From: Streptomyces buecherae
GTDB lineage: Bacteria > Actinomycetota > Actinomycetes > Streptomycetales > Streptomycetaceae
Reading direction: 5' to 3'
Length of the DNA stretch: 64,000 nt
Assembly (NCBI RefSeq): GCF_014295035.1
Contig: NZ_CP060404.1
Coordinates: forward strand, 3,938,501 to 4,002,500
Shown: piece after piece, positions 16,559-25,334 of the stretch
How positions within the stretch are numbered: the first letter of the stretch is position 1
How the letters are laid out: each line of letters starts with the position of its first letter
Notes under the pieces: generated by a model
Told to the model about the DNA's origin: nothing
Databases searched by the model: none
The model's input: the letters and a program-made list of their open reading frames with translations, nothing else
Program-made: the position numbers and the translations under genes

Positions 16559-18049
16559 ATGAGCGAACTGAAGCCGGTCAACCAGGGCGTGGGGCCCGAA
16601 GTGGCGGCGCTGGCCGTCGCGTTGCGGGACCTGTTCCTGGGCCTGGGCGTCTCGACCCGGCGGTACGCGGCCCGCCGCGCGTACGACTCCTCCACCGTCT
16701 CCCGCTATCTGAGCGGCAGCCGCATGCCGCCGTGGGAGTTCGTCCTCAACCTGCTGCACGACGTGGCCGAGGAGCGGGGCGCCGTGCCGACCGAGGAGAC
16801 GATCGGCATGCTCCGCGATCTGCACAACGCGGCGCTGAACGGCAGCAAGTCCCCCGCGCACAAAGTGCAGTTGCTGGAACGGAAGCTGGCCGAGGCCGAC
16901 CAGGAGGCGCGCCGGGCGGCGGCCCGCGAGCGCTGGTTGGAGGACGCGCTCCAGGACCGCGAGCACCGCGTACGCGACCTCCAGCTGCGCTTCCACGAAC
17001 TCCAGGCGTCCGCCACCGCGTCCGCGTCGTCCGAGCCGCTGGGTGACGCCGCCGCCGGCGAGCGGGCCGACGAACAGGCGCGGCTCCGCGAGGAGGTGCG
17101 CGAGCTCAGGGAGGAGCTGGCCCGGGTACGGGAGCGGCACCAACGGGCGGAGGAGCGCTGCGAGCAGTTGGAGCGCCAACTCGCGGAGGCCGAGGGCGGG
17201 TCGGGCGAGGCGGGTGAGGACGCGCTCCTGCCGGAGGTGGTGCACCGCGCGACCGAGGTGACCCGCGTCCCCGAGGAGAGCGAGTCGGCCGGGACCGCGG
17301 GTGCCGAGGTGCACAACCGGTTCATGGCCGCGCCCGGCTCGGCGCCGGTCAACTCGGTCTACCAGATCGGCCACGTGCACGGCAGCGTCACCGTGAACGC
17401 GGACGACTGGCAGGTGGACGAGGAGATGGTCGCGGCGGTGAGCGTTCGGGTGCACGATGGGGAGGACCATCTGGGCAGCGGCCTGCTGCTGGACTCCCGG
17501 ACGGTCATCACCGCGTTGAGAGTGCCCTCCGACCCCGACGACGATCCGGAAGCCGAGCTGTACGTGGTCGCCGCCGAGCGCACGGTACGGGCCACGCCGG
17601 TCGAGACGCTTGCGGCACCGATGCTCGGCCGGCACCGGCGCCGGCACCTCGCACCCCTGGTGGTGCTGCGCCTCGCCGAGCCCGTCCCCGTACCCGAGCA
17701 GCCGCTGACCTTCGACCGGTTCCCCCGCCCCGGCCGCCAACTCCTGGTGAGCGCGTATTCGGTGGACGGACCCTACTCGTGCGTCCTCGACGTCAGGGGC
17801 CGCTCCGGCGACTGGCTACGGGTGGCCGGCGAGGTGGTGTACGGCCTGATCGGCGCACCGGCCTTCTCCCGTACGGGCGGGCTCGCGGGTCTCGTCCTGG
17901 CCCGCGCCGAGGACGGGCAGAGCGGCCTGCTGCTGCCCGTCGCCGCCCTACCCGCCCTCACCTCCGTCCGGTTGGCGGACCCGGCGACCCAACTGGACGA
18001 GGAGCCGACCGGGTCACATCCGGGACCCGCCGGGCCGACGCCGGCCTAG
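16559..18049 (+). CDS. XRE-like HTH / coiled coil / degenerate trypsin-fold protein
   Basis: 496 aa. Residues ~20-70 look like an XRE-type HTH (STRRYAARRAYDSSTVSRYL then SGSRMPPWEFVLNLLHD), as in many actinobacterial conflict-system proteins. Residues ~95-235 are a long charged coiled coil. At ~263-280 is the beta-rich motif NSVYQIGHVHGSVTVN. Residues ~285-485 have a chymotrypsin-like layout, but the catalytic residues are gone: the His region reads SRTVITALRV (no His), the Asp strand reads LAPLVVLRLAEP (no Asp), and the Ser region reads GLIGAPAFSRTGGLAGLV (Ala for Ser). The ATG at 16559 follows GGGGGGCGGCGGGC. Likely a sensor or scaffold in a defence-type system rather than a protease. Confidence 0.75.
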   Translation: MSELKPVNQGVGPEVAALAVALRDLFLGLGVSTRRYAARRAYDSSTVSRYLSGSRMPPWEFVLNLLHDVAEERGAVPTEETIGMLRDLHNAALNGSKSPAHKVQLLERKLAEADQEARRAAARERWLEDALQDREHRVRDLQLRFHELQASATASASSEPLGDAAAGERADEQARLREEVRELREELARVRERHQRAEERCEQLERQLAEAEGGSGEAGEDALLPEVVHRATEVTRVPEESESAGTAGAEVHNRFMAAPGSAPVNSVYQIGHVHGSVTVNADDWQVDEEMVAAVSVRVHDGEDHLGSGLLLDSRTVITALRVPSDPDDDPEAELYVVAAERTVRATPVETLAAPMLGRHRRRHLAPLVVLRLAEPVPVPEQPLTFDRFPRPGRQLLVSAYSVDGPYSCVLDVRGRSGDWLRVAGEVVYGLIGAPAFSRTGGLAGLVLARAEDGQSGLLLPVAALPALTSVRLADPATQLDEEPTGSHPGPAGPTPA

Positions 18050-18987
18050 GACCGCGCCCGCGTCCAGCCCCGCGCGGTACGCGTCACCTCGGCGAAGCCG
18101 TGCCGGCGCAGCCGCTCGGCCTCCCGAGCTTCGGCGTCGGTGGCGGCCTCCGCGCCGGCGGCGTCGTCCTCGTATGCGAGCACCCGGTCCGCGCCGCACC
18201 AGCGCAGCCACTCGGCGGCCCGCGTCAGGAGGGCGGCGAACACCTCGTCCGGGGCGTCGTCGGGCAGGTCGAGGTCGGCGAGGTCGGCCAGGGCCCCGTC
18301 GCGGGGGCGGCGTTCGGCCCGCTCCAGGCCGGTGTCCACCTCCAGGTGGCCCAGGGTGTGGCCGTCGCGTCGGGCCGTGAAGCGGGTGCCCAGGTCGCCG
18401 AGGGTGCGGTCGACGGTGAGCCCGCGCGGCGTGGGCCCGGTTGGCAGCTCGCGGACCGTGGCGAGCAGCAGGGTCTCGGTGCCGCCGGTGTGGCGGAACC
18501 CGGCGCGTTCGTACAGCGCCCGTACATGCGGCCACGGCCCCGGCACGCCGTACACCCCGGGCACGGGCAGGTTGCCGTCCGCGTGCCACAGCCGGGTGTT
18601 CCAGGTCGCGAGTTGGGCCAGGCAGGCGGCCATCAGGTGGTCCGCCGAGCCGGCCGCCGCCGGCACGTGGAGGAACCACTCGACCGAGCCGGACCCACGG
18701 TAGGAGGGGTCCACGTCGGCGTCGTCGCGGTAGCGCAGCAGGTGGGCGGCGGCCACCAGGCGGGAGCGGTCCTCGGCCACCAGCGTGGCCCGGTCGGCGA
18801 CCCACGGGTCGGTGACGTACTCGTCGGGGCGCTGTTCCAGGCTCCCGAGCACGGTGTTCACGGACGCGGACACCCCGGGGAGCACCGCGGCGGCGTGCCG
18901 GTTGAGCAGGTCGGTGAGCTGATCGCGGTCGGAACGCCGGAACGGGCGTACGCGAGGGGCGGGGTGGTCCGCGGGGCGTGCGGGCAT
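18046..18987 (-). CDS. GNAT-family N-acetyltransferase (two-domain)
   Basis: 313 aa, twice the length of a single GNAT fold. The N-terminal half has VRPFRRSDRDQLTDLLNRH and GSGSVEWFLHVPAA; the acceptor half has PHVRALYERAGFRHTGGTET, the usual C-terminal GNAT strand-helix. A second, more diverged domain follows (TLGHLEVDTGLERAE). The ATG at 18985-18987 has a clear AGGAGG. Its stop and that of the convergent XRE/pseudotrypsin gene share one CTAG (18046-18049). Substrate unknown. Confidence 0.82.
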   Translation of the reverse strand: MPARPADHPAPRVRPFRRSDRDQLTDLLNRHAAAVLPGVSASVNTVLGSLEQRPDEYVTDPWVADRATLVAEDRSRLVAAAHLLRYRDDADVDPSYRGSGSVEWFLHVPAAAGSADHLMAACLAQLATWNTRLWHADGNLPVPGVYGVPGPWPHVRALYERAGFRHTGGTETLLLATVRELPTGPTPRGLTVDRTLGDLGTRFTARRDGHTLGHLEVDTGLERAERRPRDGALADLADLDLPDDAPDEVFAALLTRAAEWLRWCGADRVLAYEDDAAGAEAATDAEAREAERLRRHGFAEVTRTARGWTRARS

Positions 18988-19217
18988 GGCTGGGCCTCCT
19001 GGGAGAACGTCAGGGGAACAGGCCGCCACGCGATGCGGTACGCCGTCATCGTAACGGCCGCGCTGCTCCGCGTACCGGGGCCCGCCTGGTACGCGTGGCC
19101 CCCAGGCCGGCACGCCTCTGGCCCCCGCGCACCCGGGCCGTCGCGATGCGGGCCACGCGCGATCCGCAGACCCCTCCGCCCCACGCACAGGGCCCCACGC
19201 CCAGGCCCCCACGCACA

Positions 19218-19258
19218 GGGCCCCGCCTCGACCCTGGTGTGCGGTCGGGGCGGGGCCC
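19218..19258. terminator. Strong stem-loop after the thiol peroxidase gene
   Basis: Arms 19218-19233 and 19243-19258 pair over 16 positions with one G-U wobble (GGGCCCCGCCTCGACC with GGTCGGGGCGGGGCCC), loop of 9 nt. It starts 23 bp past the leftward tpx stop. Confidence 0.75.
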
Positions 19259-19280
19259 GGTGCGGGCTGCCGGGTGAGGG

Positions 19281-19781
19281 TCAGCTCAGGACGGCGAGCG
19301 CGGCGTCGTAGTCCGGCTCGTCGGCGATCTCGCCGACCAGCTCCGTGTGGAGGACCTTGTCGTTCTCGTCGAGCACGACAACGGCGCGCGCGGCCAGGCC
19401 CGCCATGGGGCCGTCCGCGATGGCCACGCCGTAGGCGTCGAGGAACTCGCGGCCACGCAGCGTGGACAGGGTCTTGACCTGCTCCAGGCCCTCGGCACCG
19501 CAGAACCGGCCCTGGGCGAAGGGCAGGTCGGCGGAGATGCAGAGCACCACGGTGTTGTCGAGCTTGCCGGCCCGCGCGTTGAACTCGCGCACGGACTTCG
19601 CGCAGGTCGGGGTGTCCACGCTCGGGAAGATGTTCAAAACCTTGCGCTGGCCCGCGTAGTCGGCCAGCGTCTTGTCCGCCAGACCCTCGCCCACCAGGCT
19701 GAACGCGGGTGCCTGGGCACCCGTCTCGGGCAGTTCGCCGGTGACCTGGACCGGGTTCCCCTTCAACGTAACCTGCGCCAT
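19281..19781 (-). CDS. tpx: Thiol peroxidase (Tpx, atypical 2-Cys peroxiredoxin)
   Basis: 166 aa, the family length. The peroxidatic Cys lies in NIFPSVDTPTCAKSVREFN and the resolving Cys in AQGRFCGAEGLEQVKTLSTL, ~33 residues later, as in Tpx. The start MAQVTLKGNPVQVTGELP is typical. The enzyme reduces lipid and other hydroperoxides, regenerated by thioredoxin, in the cytoplasm. The ATG at 19779-19781 follows AGGAGGC. It is divergent from the secreted peptidase gene and ends at a strong terminator, so it is monocistronic. Confidence 0.95.
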   Translation of the reverse strand: MAQVTLKGNPVQVTGELPETGAQAPAFSLVGEGLADKTLADYAGQRKVLNIFPSVDTPTCAKSVREFNARAGKLDNTVVLCISADLPFAQGRFCGAEGLEQVKTLSTLRGREFLDAYGVAIADGPMAGLAARAVVVLDENDKVLHTELVGEIADEPDYDAALAVLS

Positions 19782-20094
19782 GAAAAGCCTCCTGCCAGCG
19801 GTGTCCATCGTCGGTGCAGCACGCCCGATCCTAGTGCGGAGGCGGCCCCCGGGGCCGCGCGCCCCCTGCCGGCGCCCGCATCGCGGACGGGCCCGCGTCA
19901 CACCCGACGCGCCGTTCCGGACTGGCCCGCTCCCCCGCCCGCCGAGCCGGCGACTACGACCGTGGGACCAGTCGGCGGGCCTGTCGTCCATCCACGGGTG
20001 GAGTCCGCCCCGTCCGACAGACGGGTTCCGTCCGAACTGTCGTACGCGAGAGGGTTGATGTGTACGACAACCACCGACAGGAGGGCCCCCACCC
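19782..20094. other. Divergent promoter region tpx / secreted peptidase
   Basis: 313 bp with no gene. It carries the perfect inverted repeat at 20038-20069 just ahead of the peptidase, and the repeated word CGTCCGA(C/A) near 20011-20035. No clear sigma-70 boxes were found. Confidence 0.45.
20038..20069. promoter_or_regulatory. Perfect 8-bp inverted repeat upstream of the secreted peptidase
   Basis: TGTCGTAC (20038-20045) and GTACGACA (20062-20069) are exact inverted copies 16 nt apart, ending 25 bp before the GTG start. It may be an operator or an mRNA hairpin in the leader. Confidence 0.5.
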
Positions 20095-21687
20095 GTGCGC
20101 AACAGACGACCAGCCGCCTCCCTCATCGCAGCGAGCGCGGTCGCCGCGCTGATTCCCGCGCTGGCCCCGACCACGGCCACCGCGGCGGACACCGCCGGCG
20201 CGCCGCGCGCCGCCACGCAGCAGCACTTCGCCCAGCAGAAGCTCGACTGGAAGCGGTGCGACCCCGAGGCGCCGGCCACCTTCCAGTGCGCCACGGTCAG
20301 GGTGCCGCTCGACTACGACCGGCCCCAGGGCAAGAAGCTCGACATAGCGATATCCCGCATCAAGGCGAGCGCGCCGGACCAGCGGCGCGGCGTGCTGTTG
20401 CTGAACCCCGGCGGACCCGGCGGCGCGGGCCTGGACATGCCGGTGTACATGAGCGAGCAACTGCCCAAGTCGGTCAAGAGCCGCTACGACCTGATCGGTT
20501 TCGACCCGCGCGGCGTCGGCCAGAGCGCGCCGGTCACCTGTGGCCTGTCGTACGAGGAGCAGGTGTGGGAGCGCCCGTACAAGGCGGCCACCTTCCCGAG
20601 CGACGTGCGGTGGGCCCGCACCGTCGCGAAGAAGTGCGCCGCCGGTAACGGGTCCAAGCTGCCGCACCTGACGACCCGCAACACCGCCCGCGACATGGAC
20701 GCGATCCGCGCCGCGCTCGGCGAGAAGAAGGTCTCCTACCTGGGGTACTCGTACGGCACCTACCTCGGCGCGGTCTACGCGCAGATGTTCCCCGCGCGCG
20801 CCGACCGGTTCGTGCTGGACAGCGCGGTGGACCCGCAGCGGATCTGGCGCGGGATGATCCAGATCTGGGCGGAGGGCGCCGAGCCGGCCTTCGACCGGTG
20901 GACCCGGTGGACCGCCGAACGCAACGCGAAGTACGCGCTCGGCAAGACCCCGCGCGAGGTGCGCGGGACGTTCTGGAAGCTGGTCGCGCGGGCCGACCGC
21001 GACCCCATCGTCATCGACGGCCAGAAGATCACCGGCGACGACATCCGGGCCGGCCGCGCCGTCTTCTTCAGCGTGCGCGAGGCCGCCGAGGCCGTCGTCG
21101 AGCTGAAGAAGGCCGCCGACAGCGGCAAGCCGCGCCTGGCCCGGCTGCCCGACATCCTCAAGCCCGCGGCTCCGCCGACGTTCGGCCGGACGGCCGCCGC
21201 CGCCGCCGAGGACAACGGGACGGCGTCCTTCTGGTCCGTCGTGTGCGCCGACACCCGCAACTGGCCGCGCGACCCCGAGACGTACCGCCACGACGCGATC
21301 CGCAACAAGGCGAAGTACCCGCTGTACGGCGACTTCGCGTCCAACATCACCCCGTGCGCCTTCTGGGGCAAGGGCAGCGAGCCGGCCACCAAGGTCAACA
21401 ACAGGGTGCCGTCGCTGATCCTGCAGAACGAGTGGGACTCCCAGACCCCGCTGCCCAGCGGCGTCGGCGCGCACCGGGCCATGAAGGGCTCCCGGATGGT
21501 CACCGTCGCCGGCGGCGAGGGCCACGGCATCTACGGCTCCGGTTCGTGCGCCGACAAGACGGCCACCACGTACCTGACCACCGGCAAGCTCCCGGCCAAG
21601 GACCTCACCTGCCAGGCCCCCGAGCCCAAGCAGCAGAAGTCGGTCCGCCTCCCGTCCCCGACCGCCGCCCCGACTACGGGCCGCTGA
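20095..21687 (+). CDS. Secreted tripeptidyl-aminopeptidase-type alpha/beta hydrolase
   Basis: 530 aa. The Sec/Tat-like signal (VRNRRPAASLIAASAVAALI then PALAPTTATA|AD) is followed by the alpha/beta-hydrolase core: LLLNPGGPGGAGLD (oxyanion region), YDLIGFDPRGVGQS, GYSYGTYLG with the nucleophile Ser, LQNEWDSQTPL with the acid, and GGEGHGIYG with the catalytic His. The C-terminal TAP-like segment and the Cys pairs match SlpD/SlpE/Tap peptidases of Streptomyces, which remove tripeptides from extracellular proteins. GTG start with AGGAGGG. Followed by a strong terminator, so monocistronic. Confidence 0.93.
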   Translation: MRNRRPAASLIAASAVAALIPALAPTTATAADTAGAPRAATQQHFAQQKLDWKRCDPEAPATFQCATVRVPLDYDRPQGKKLDIAISRIKASAPDQRRGVLLLNPGGPGGAGLDMPVYMSEQLPKSVKSRYDLIGFDPRGVGQSAPVTCGLSYEEQVWERPYKAATFPSDVRWARTVAKKCAAGNGSKLPHLTTRNTARDMDAIRAALGEKKVSYLGYSYGTYLGAVYAQMFPARADRFVLDSAVDPQRIWRGMIQIWAEGAEPAFDRWTRWTAERNAKYALGKTPREVRGTFWKLVARADRDPIVIDGQKITGDDIRAGRAVFFSVREAAEAVVELKKAADSGKPRLARLPDILKPAAPPTFGRTAAAAAEDNGTASFWSVVCADTRNWPRDPETYRHDAIRNKAKYPLYGDFASNITPCAFWGKGSEPATKVNNRVPSLILQNEWDSQTPLPSGVGAHRAMKGSRMVTVAGGEGHGIYGSGSCADKTATTYLTTGKLPAKDLTCQAPEPKQQKSVRLPSPTAAPTTGR

Positions 21688-21722
21688 CGCTGGCCCGGCT
21701 TCTGATCACCTGAGCCCCACCG

Positions 21723-21763
21723 CCCCGCCCCCGCTCCCGCCGCTGGCCGGAGCGGGGGCGGGG
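21723..21763 (+). terminator. Strong stem-loop terminator
   Basis: CCCCGCCCCCGCTCC (21723-21737) pairs perfectly over 15 bp with GGAGCGGGGGCGGGG (21749-21763), loop of 11 nt. It lies 36 bp past the peptidase stop and separates it from the restriction genes. Confidence 0.8.
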
Positions 21764-21825
21764 TGCGTGGGGGGTTCCGGGCGTACGAGTGGGGGCGTTG
21801 GGTTGATCAGGGTCGCTGGGCGAGA

Positions 21826-24003
21826 ATGCCCCGCATGACGTTGGGCGGGGAGTTCAGGGACGGCATCGCGGAGCGCGTCGCGCGCTTCAACCGGGCGGGT
21901 AGCAGGCGGGCCAACGAGGCGGAGGTGGATCGCCGCCGGGTGCTGGACATGTTCCCGCTGGAGTCGTGGCCACAGTTGCGCCTGGAGCAGTACGCGCTGG
22001 GCCCCGCCACCCACCGCACCACGACGTACACCTTCTGCCGCCTCCTTGAGTACGGGACCAGCGCCTTCGGCAGCATCCGGGGCGGCAGCGCGGCCAAGCA
22101 CATCATCTTCCAGCACCGGACCGGCGAGTGGCGCGTGGTGCCCGCCGCGCTGCGCACGCTCGGCGTCGAGGAGGCGTGGAGGCGGTTGCGCGGCGAGTTC
22201 GTGGCCGCCTTCGAGGCCGCTCGCGCGGGCGCGTACGAGCGCATCGACGAGTTGGAGGCGCTCTCCTACGGGCAGGCCCTGACCACCAAGGCGCTGGCGC
22301 TCTACTTCCCCGACGCGTTCCTGCCGATCTTCTCCGCCGCGCACGTGCGGCATTTCACGGAGCTGCTGGGCGGCAGGCCGCGCCAACACTCCTCGGGCGT
22401 ACGGACCTGGCAGGCCAACCGCGAGCTGCTCGCCCTGGTGCGGGCGGTGCCCGAGTTCGACGGGTGGCACCCGCACGAGGTGATGGCGTACCTGTACGCG
22501 TTCCACGACCCGCGCCCGCGGGACCGGGTGATCTGGAAGATCGCCCCGGGCAGTGGCGCCAAGCTCTGGGGCGACTGCCTGGCCAATGCCCGGATGCGTA
22601 CCGGCTGGGACGAGGTCGGCAGCCTCGGCCAGTACGAGAGCGACCAGGAGCTCAAGGAGGCGCTGGACCAGCACTGGCCGCACAGCGCCGGCGGCAACCT
22701 GCGGCTGGCCCGGCAACTGCTCGCCTTCCGTGACCTGGAGCCCGGTGACGTGATCGTCGCCAACCGAGGCAAGTCGGAGGTGCTGGCCGTGGGCTCGGTC
22801 ACCGACGGCTACTCCTACGCCACCGACGTGTCCCGCTACCGGCACACGGTGGGCGTGGCCTGGGACACCTCGTACGCCCAACACTTCGACTCGCCGCGGC
22901 ACGCCTGGCAGCAGACGTTCGCGAAGGTGCCCGCCACGCTGTGGCAGGAGATTCGGCGCGGGCGCGGCAGCGTGGTGGAGGGCAGTGCCGAGCCGGCGGC
23001 CGGTGCGGACATCGAACTGCCCACCGCCGTGCGCACGGTGCGAGACCTGCTCCAGCACAAGGGACAGGTCATCCTGCAGGGCCCGCCCGGGACGGGCAAG
23101 ACGCGGCTGGCGCTCAGCGTGGCACTCGCCATCGCCGGGCGGGCCGACAAGATCGACGCCCCGCCGCAGGAGCGCGCCACGGCGCTGGCCGAGCTGTCGG
23201 AGGTGCCGGCCGGCGCGCCGGCAGCCCGGTTGACCATGGTGACGTTCCATCCTTCCTACGGGTACGAGGACTTCGTGGAGGGGTTCAAGCCGGTTGCCGC
23301 GCAGGGCGCGGCGGGGTTGCGCCTGGCCATGACGGACGGGCTGTTCCGGCGAGTGTGCGCGGCGGCCCAGACCGCGCCGGACGAGACGTACCTGATCGTC
23401 GTGGACGAGATCAACCGCGGCGACCTGCCGCGCATCCTGGGCGAGTTGATCACTCTGCTCGAGCTCGACAAGCGCGACTCGATCCCGATCACCCTGCCCA
23501 CCAGCGGTCGGCAGCAGACCGTGCCAGCGAACGTGCGGATCATCGGCACGATGAACTCAGCCGACCGCAGCGTGGGCCACATCGACGCCGCCATCCGGCG
23601 CCGGTTCGCCTTCGTTGACGTACCCCCGGACCTGGACGTACTCGACGGCGAGGTGGGCGGCCTCGGCCTGGCCAGCCTGCTTGAGGGGCTCAACGACAAG
23701 CTCGAGTCCGCCTTCGGTCCCGATCACCTGCTCGGCCAGTCCTACCTGCTCGCCGACGACGAGCCGATCGGCACCGCGGAGCAACTCGCCCACGCCTTCC
23801 ACCACGAGATCGTCCCGCTGGTGGCCGACTACTGCCTGGGCCAGCCCGATCTGCTGCGCAGCGTGCTGGGCTCGCTGGTGGACGACCACAGCGGCCGGGT
23901 CGTCCACACCAACCCGCACGACCTGCCCGGGATACTGGCCGACGAGTTCGTGGCTGGGCGCGTCGCCGGTGAGGACGACGACACCGTACCGACCGGAGAG
24001 TAG
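21826..24003 (+). CDS. McrB-like AAA+ restriction motor with EVE-like domain
   Basis: 725 aa. The N-terminal ~230 residues are a helical region of unknown family. Residues ~235-345 resemble an EVE/PUA-type reader: DRVIWKIAPGSGAKLW, CLANARMRTGWDEVGSLGQY, then LEPGDVIVANRGKSEVLAVG. The AAA+ domain (~395-700) has Walker A QGPPGTGKT near 419, Walker B/McrB signature LIVVDEINRGD near 522 and GTMNSADRSVGHID near 574, all diagnostic of McrB. Family knowledge: EVE domains bind modified bases such as 5mC/5hmC, and McrB is the NTP-driven motor of modification-dependent restriction. I used the ATG at 21826; 21835 is also possible. It is 4 bp from McrC, so an operon. Confidence 0.9.
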   Translation: MPRMTLGGEFRDGIAERVARFNRAGSRRANEAEVDRRRVLDMFPLESWPQLRLEQYALGPATHRTTTYTFCRLLEYGTSAFGSIRGGSAAKHIIFQHRTGEWRVVPAALRTLGVEEAWRRLRGEFVAAFEAARAGAYERIDELEALSYGQALTTKALALYFPDAFLPIFSAAHVRHFTELLGGRPRQHSSGVRTWQANRELLALVRAVPEFDGWHPHEVMAYLYAFHDPRPRDRVIWKIAPGSGAKLWGDCLANARMRTGWDEVGSLGQYESDQELKEALDQHWPHSAGGNLRLARQLLAFRDLEPGDVIVANRGKSEVLAVGSVTDGYSYATDVSRYRHTVGVAWDTSYAQHFDSPRHAWQQTFAKVPATLWQEIRRGRGSVVEGSAEPAAGADIELPTAVRTVRDLLQHKGQVILQGPPGTGKTRLALSVALAIAGRADKIDAPPQERATALAELSEVPAGAPAARLTMVTFHPSYGYEDFVEGFKPVAAQGAAGLRLAMTDGLFRRVCAAAQTAPDETYLIVVDEINRGDLPRILGELITLLELDKRDSIPITLPTSGRQQTVPANVRIIGTMNSADRSVGHIDAAIRRRFAFVDVPPDLDVLDGEVGGLGLASLLEGLNDKLESAFGPDHLLGQSYLLADDEPIGTAEQLAHAFHHEIVPLVADYCLGQPDLLRSVLGSLVDDHSGRVVHTNPHDLPGILADEFVAGRVAGEDDDTVPTGE

Positions 24004-24007
24004 TGGC

Positions 24008-25312
24008 GTGCTCCCCTTCGTGGACCGATCCGAGGTGAAACTGCGGGAACACTCCGCGGTCACCGTCCCCCACGCCAGACTGAGCCAGCGCGACCTGAGC
24101 GTGCTGGAGAAAACGAAGGCGGTGCGCGTCACGGACACGCGCGACGGCTACGTACTGCGGACGAACTCGACCACCGGGGTGCTTCAGCTCGACCGGATAC
24201 GGCTGGTGCTGCGGCCCAAGTTCACTATCGACGGCAAGCGGCTGATCGACTGGCTCTGTTACGCGCACGGCCAACGCGAACCGGTCGACTCGCTCCGCAA
24301 CTGGCCCCTGGGAAAGGACGGGTACGCGGGGCTGGTGCCCGCGGCCCTGCTGCACGAGTGCCGGCTCCTACTCCGCCGGGGCCTGCGCCGGGACTATGTG
24401 CGGCGCAGCCGCGTGGACACCACTCTGCGCGGCCGACTGGATGTGATGGCCCAGGCCACTCGTCGCTTCGGCGCGATCGACCGCCTCCACACGCGCACGT
24501 TCGAGTACGAGGACGGCGGCTGGGAGAACCTGGTGTGCGGGGCCGCGCTGGCCCGCGCGGCGCAGAACTCGACGGACCCGCGCACGACCCAGGCCCTCCT
24601 GGACGCCGCCGGCCAGTTCCCCGCGCTGCCACGCACACGCGACGCGCTACCCCTGCTCGCACGCGGGCAGTACACGCGGCTGAACGACCATTACCGCCCA
24701 GCCCACGCCTGGGCTCGGATGGTGCTGGGCGACGGCGGGGTACGGGACCTACTGGACCCGTACGGGTTCGCCGCCAAGAGTCTGCTGCTCAACCTCAACG
24801 TGCTGTGGGAGAACGTGGTGCACCGCATGGCCGCCGACGCGGCGGTGGCCCACGGAGGTCGGCGCGCACAGCCGGGCGAGGGAGGCATTCACACCACGCG
24901 CGAGGGCGCCGCCCCCGGCGCCACCGGTCAGGGCACGGCGATGAGGCCGTTCCGGCCCGACGCACTCCTGGCTTTTCCCCCGTCACCCGACACGGCCGGT
25001 ATGGCGCGTTACCTGGTCGTGGACGCGAAATACAAGGCGTACCAGGACGGCACGGTCAAGCCGAGCGACCGGCATCAACTTCTCACCTACATCGCCGGGT
25101 ACACCGACCCCTCGACCCCACTGGCCCTGATCGTCCACCCCGCACCCGACGGGCCGACGCGTCACCTGCTGCGGATCGAGGGCCCGCGTGGGGTGCTGGG
25201 GCGCATCGAGGTGCTGGGCCTGGACACCCGCACCACACCCGAACAGGCGGCGGGCCCCCTCCGCGCGGCCATCGCCCGGTTCGCCGCCAACCAGCCGCCA
25301 CCTCTCCCCTAG
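24008..25312 (+). CDS. McrC-like nuclease subunit of a type IV restriction system
   Basis: 434 aa. The N-terminal beta-rich part with the central RLVLRPKFTIDGKRLIDWLC (McrBC 5-methylcytosine family pattern) is followed by a PD-(D/E)xK nuclease: RPDALLAF near 317 and RYLVVDAKYKAY near 333, with the catalytic Asp and the DAK. GTG at 24008 with GGAGAG 8 nt upstream; the TAG of mcrB is 4 bp before it. It would be recruited and activated by the McrB ring to cut DNA carrying modified bases, for instance phage DNA. Convergent with the aldo/keto reductase gene, 22 bp away. Confidence 0.88.
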   Translation: MLPFVDRSEVKLREHSAVTVPHARLSQRDLSVLEKTKAVRVTDTRDGYVLRTNSTTGVLQLDRIRLVLRPKFTIDGKRLIDWLCYAHGQREPVDSLRNWPLGKDGYAGLVPAALLHECRLLLRRGLRRDYVRRSRVDTTLRGRLDVMAQATRRFGAIDRLHTRTFEYEDGGWENLVCGAALARAAQNSTDPRTTQALLDAAGQFPALPRTRDALPLLARGQYTRLNDHYRPAHAWARMVLGDGGVRDLLDPYGFAAKSLLLNLNVLWENVVHRMAADAAVAHGGRRAQPGEGGIHTTREGAAPGATGQGTAMRPFRPDALLAFPPSPDTAGMARYLVVDAKYKAYQDGTVKPSDRHQLLTYIAGYTDPSTPLALIVHPAPDGPTRHLLRIEGPRGVLGRIEVLGLDTRTTPEQAAGPLRAAIARFAANQPPPLP

Positions 25313-25334
25313 CGGCGCGAGTGCCGGCAGGCCG

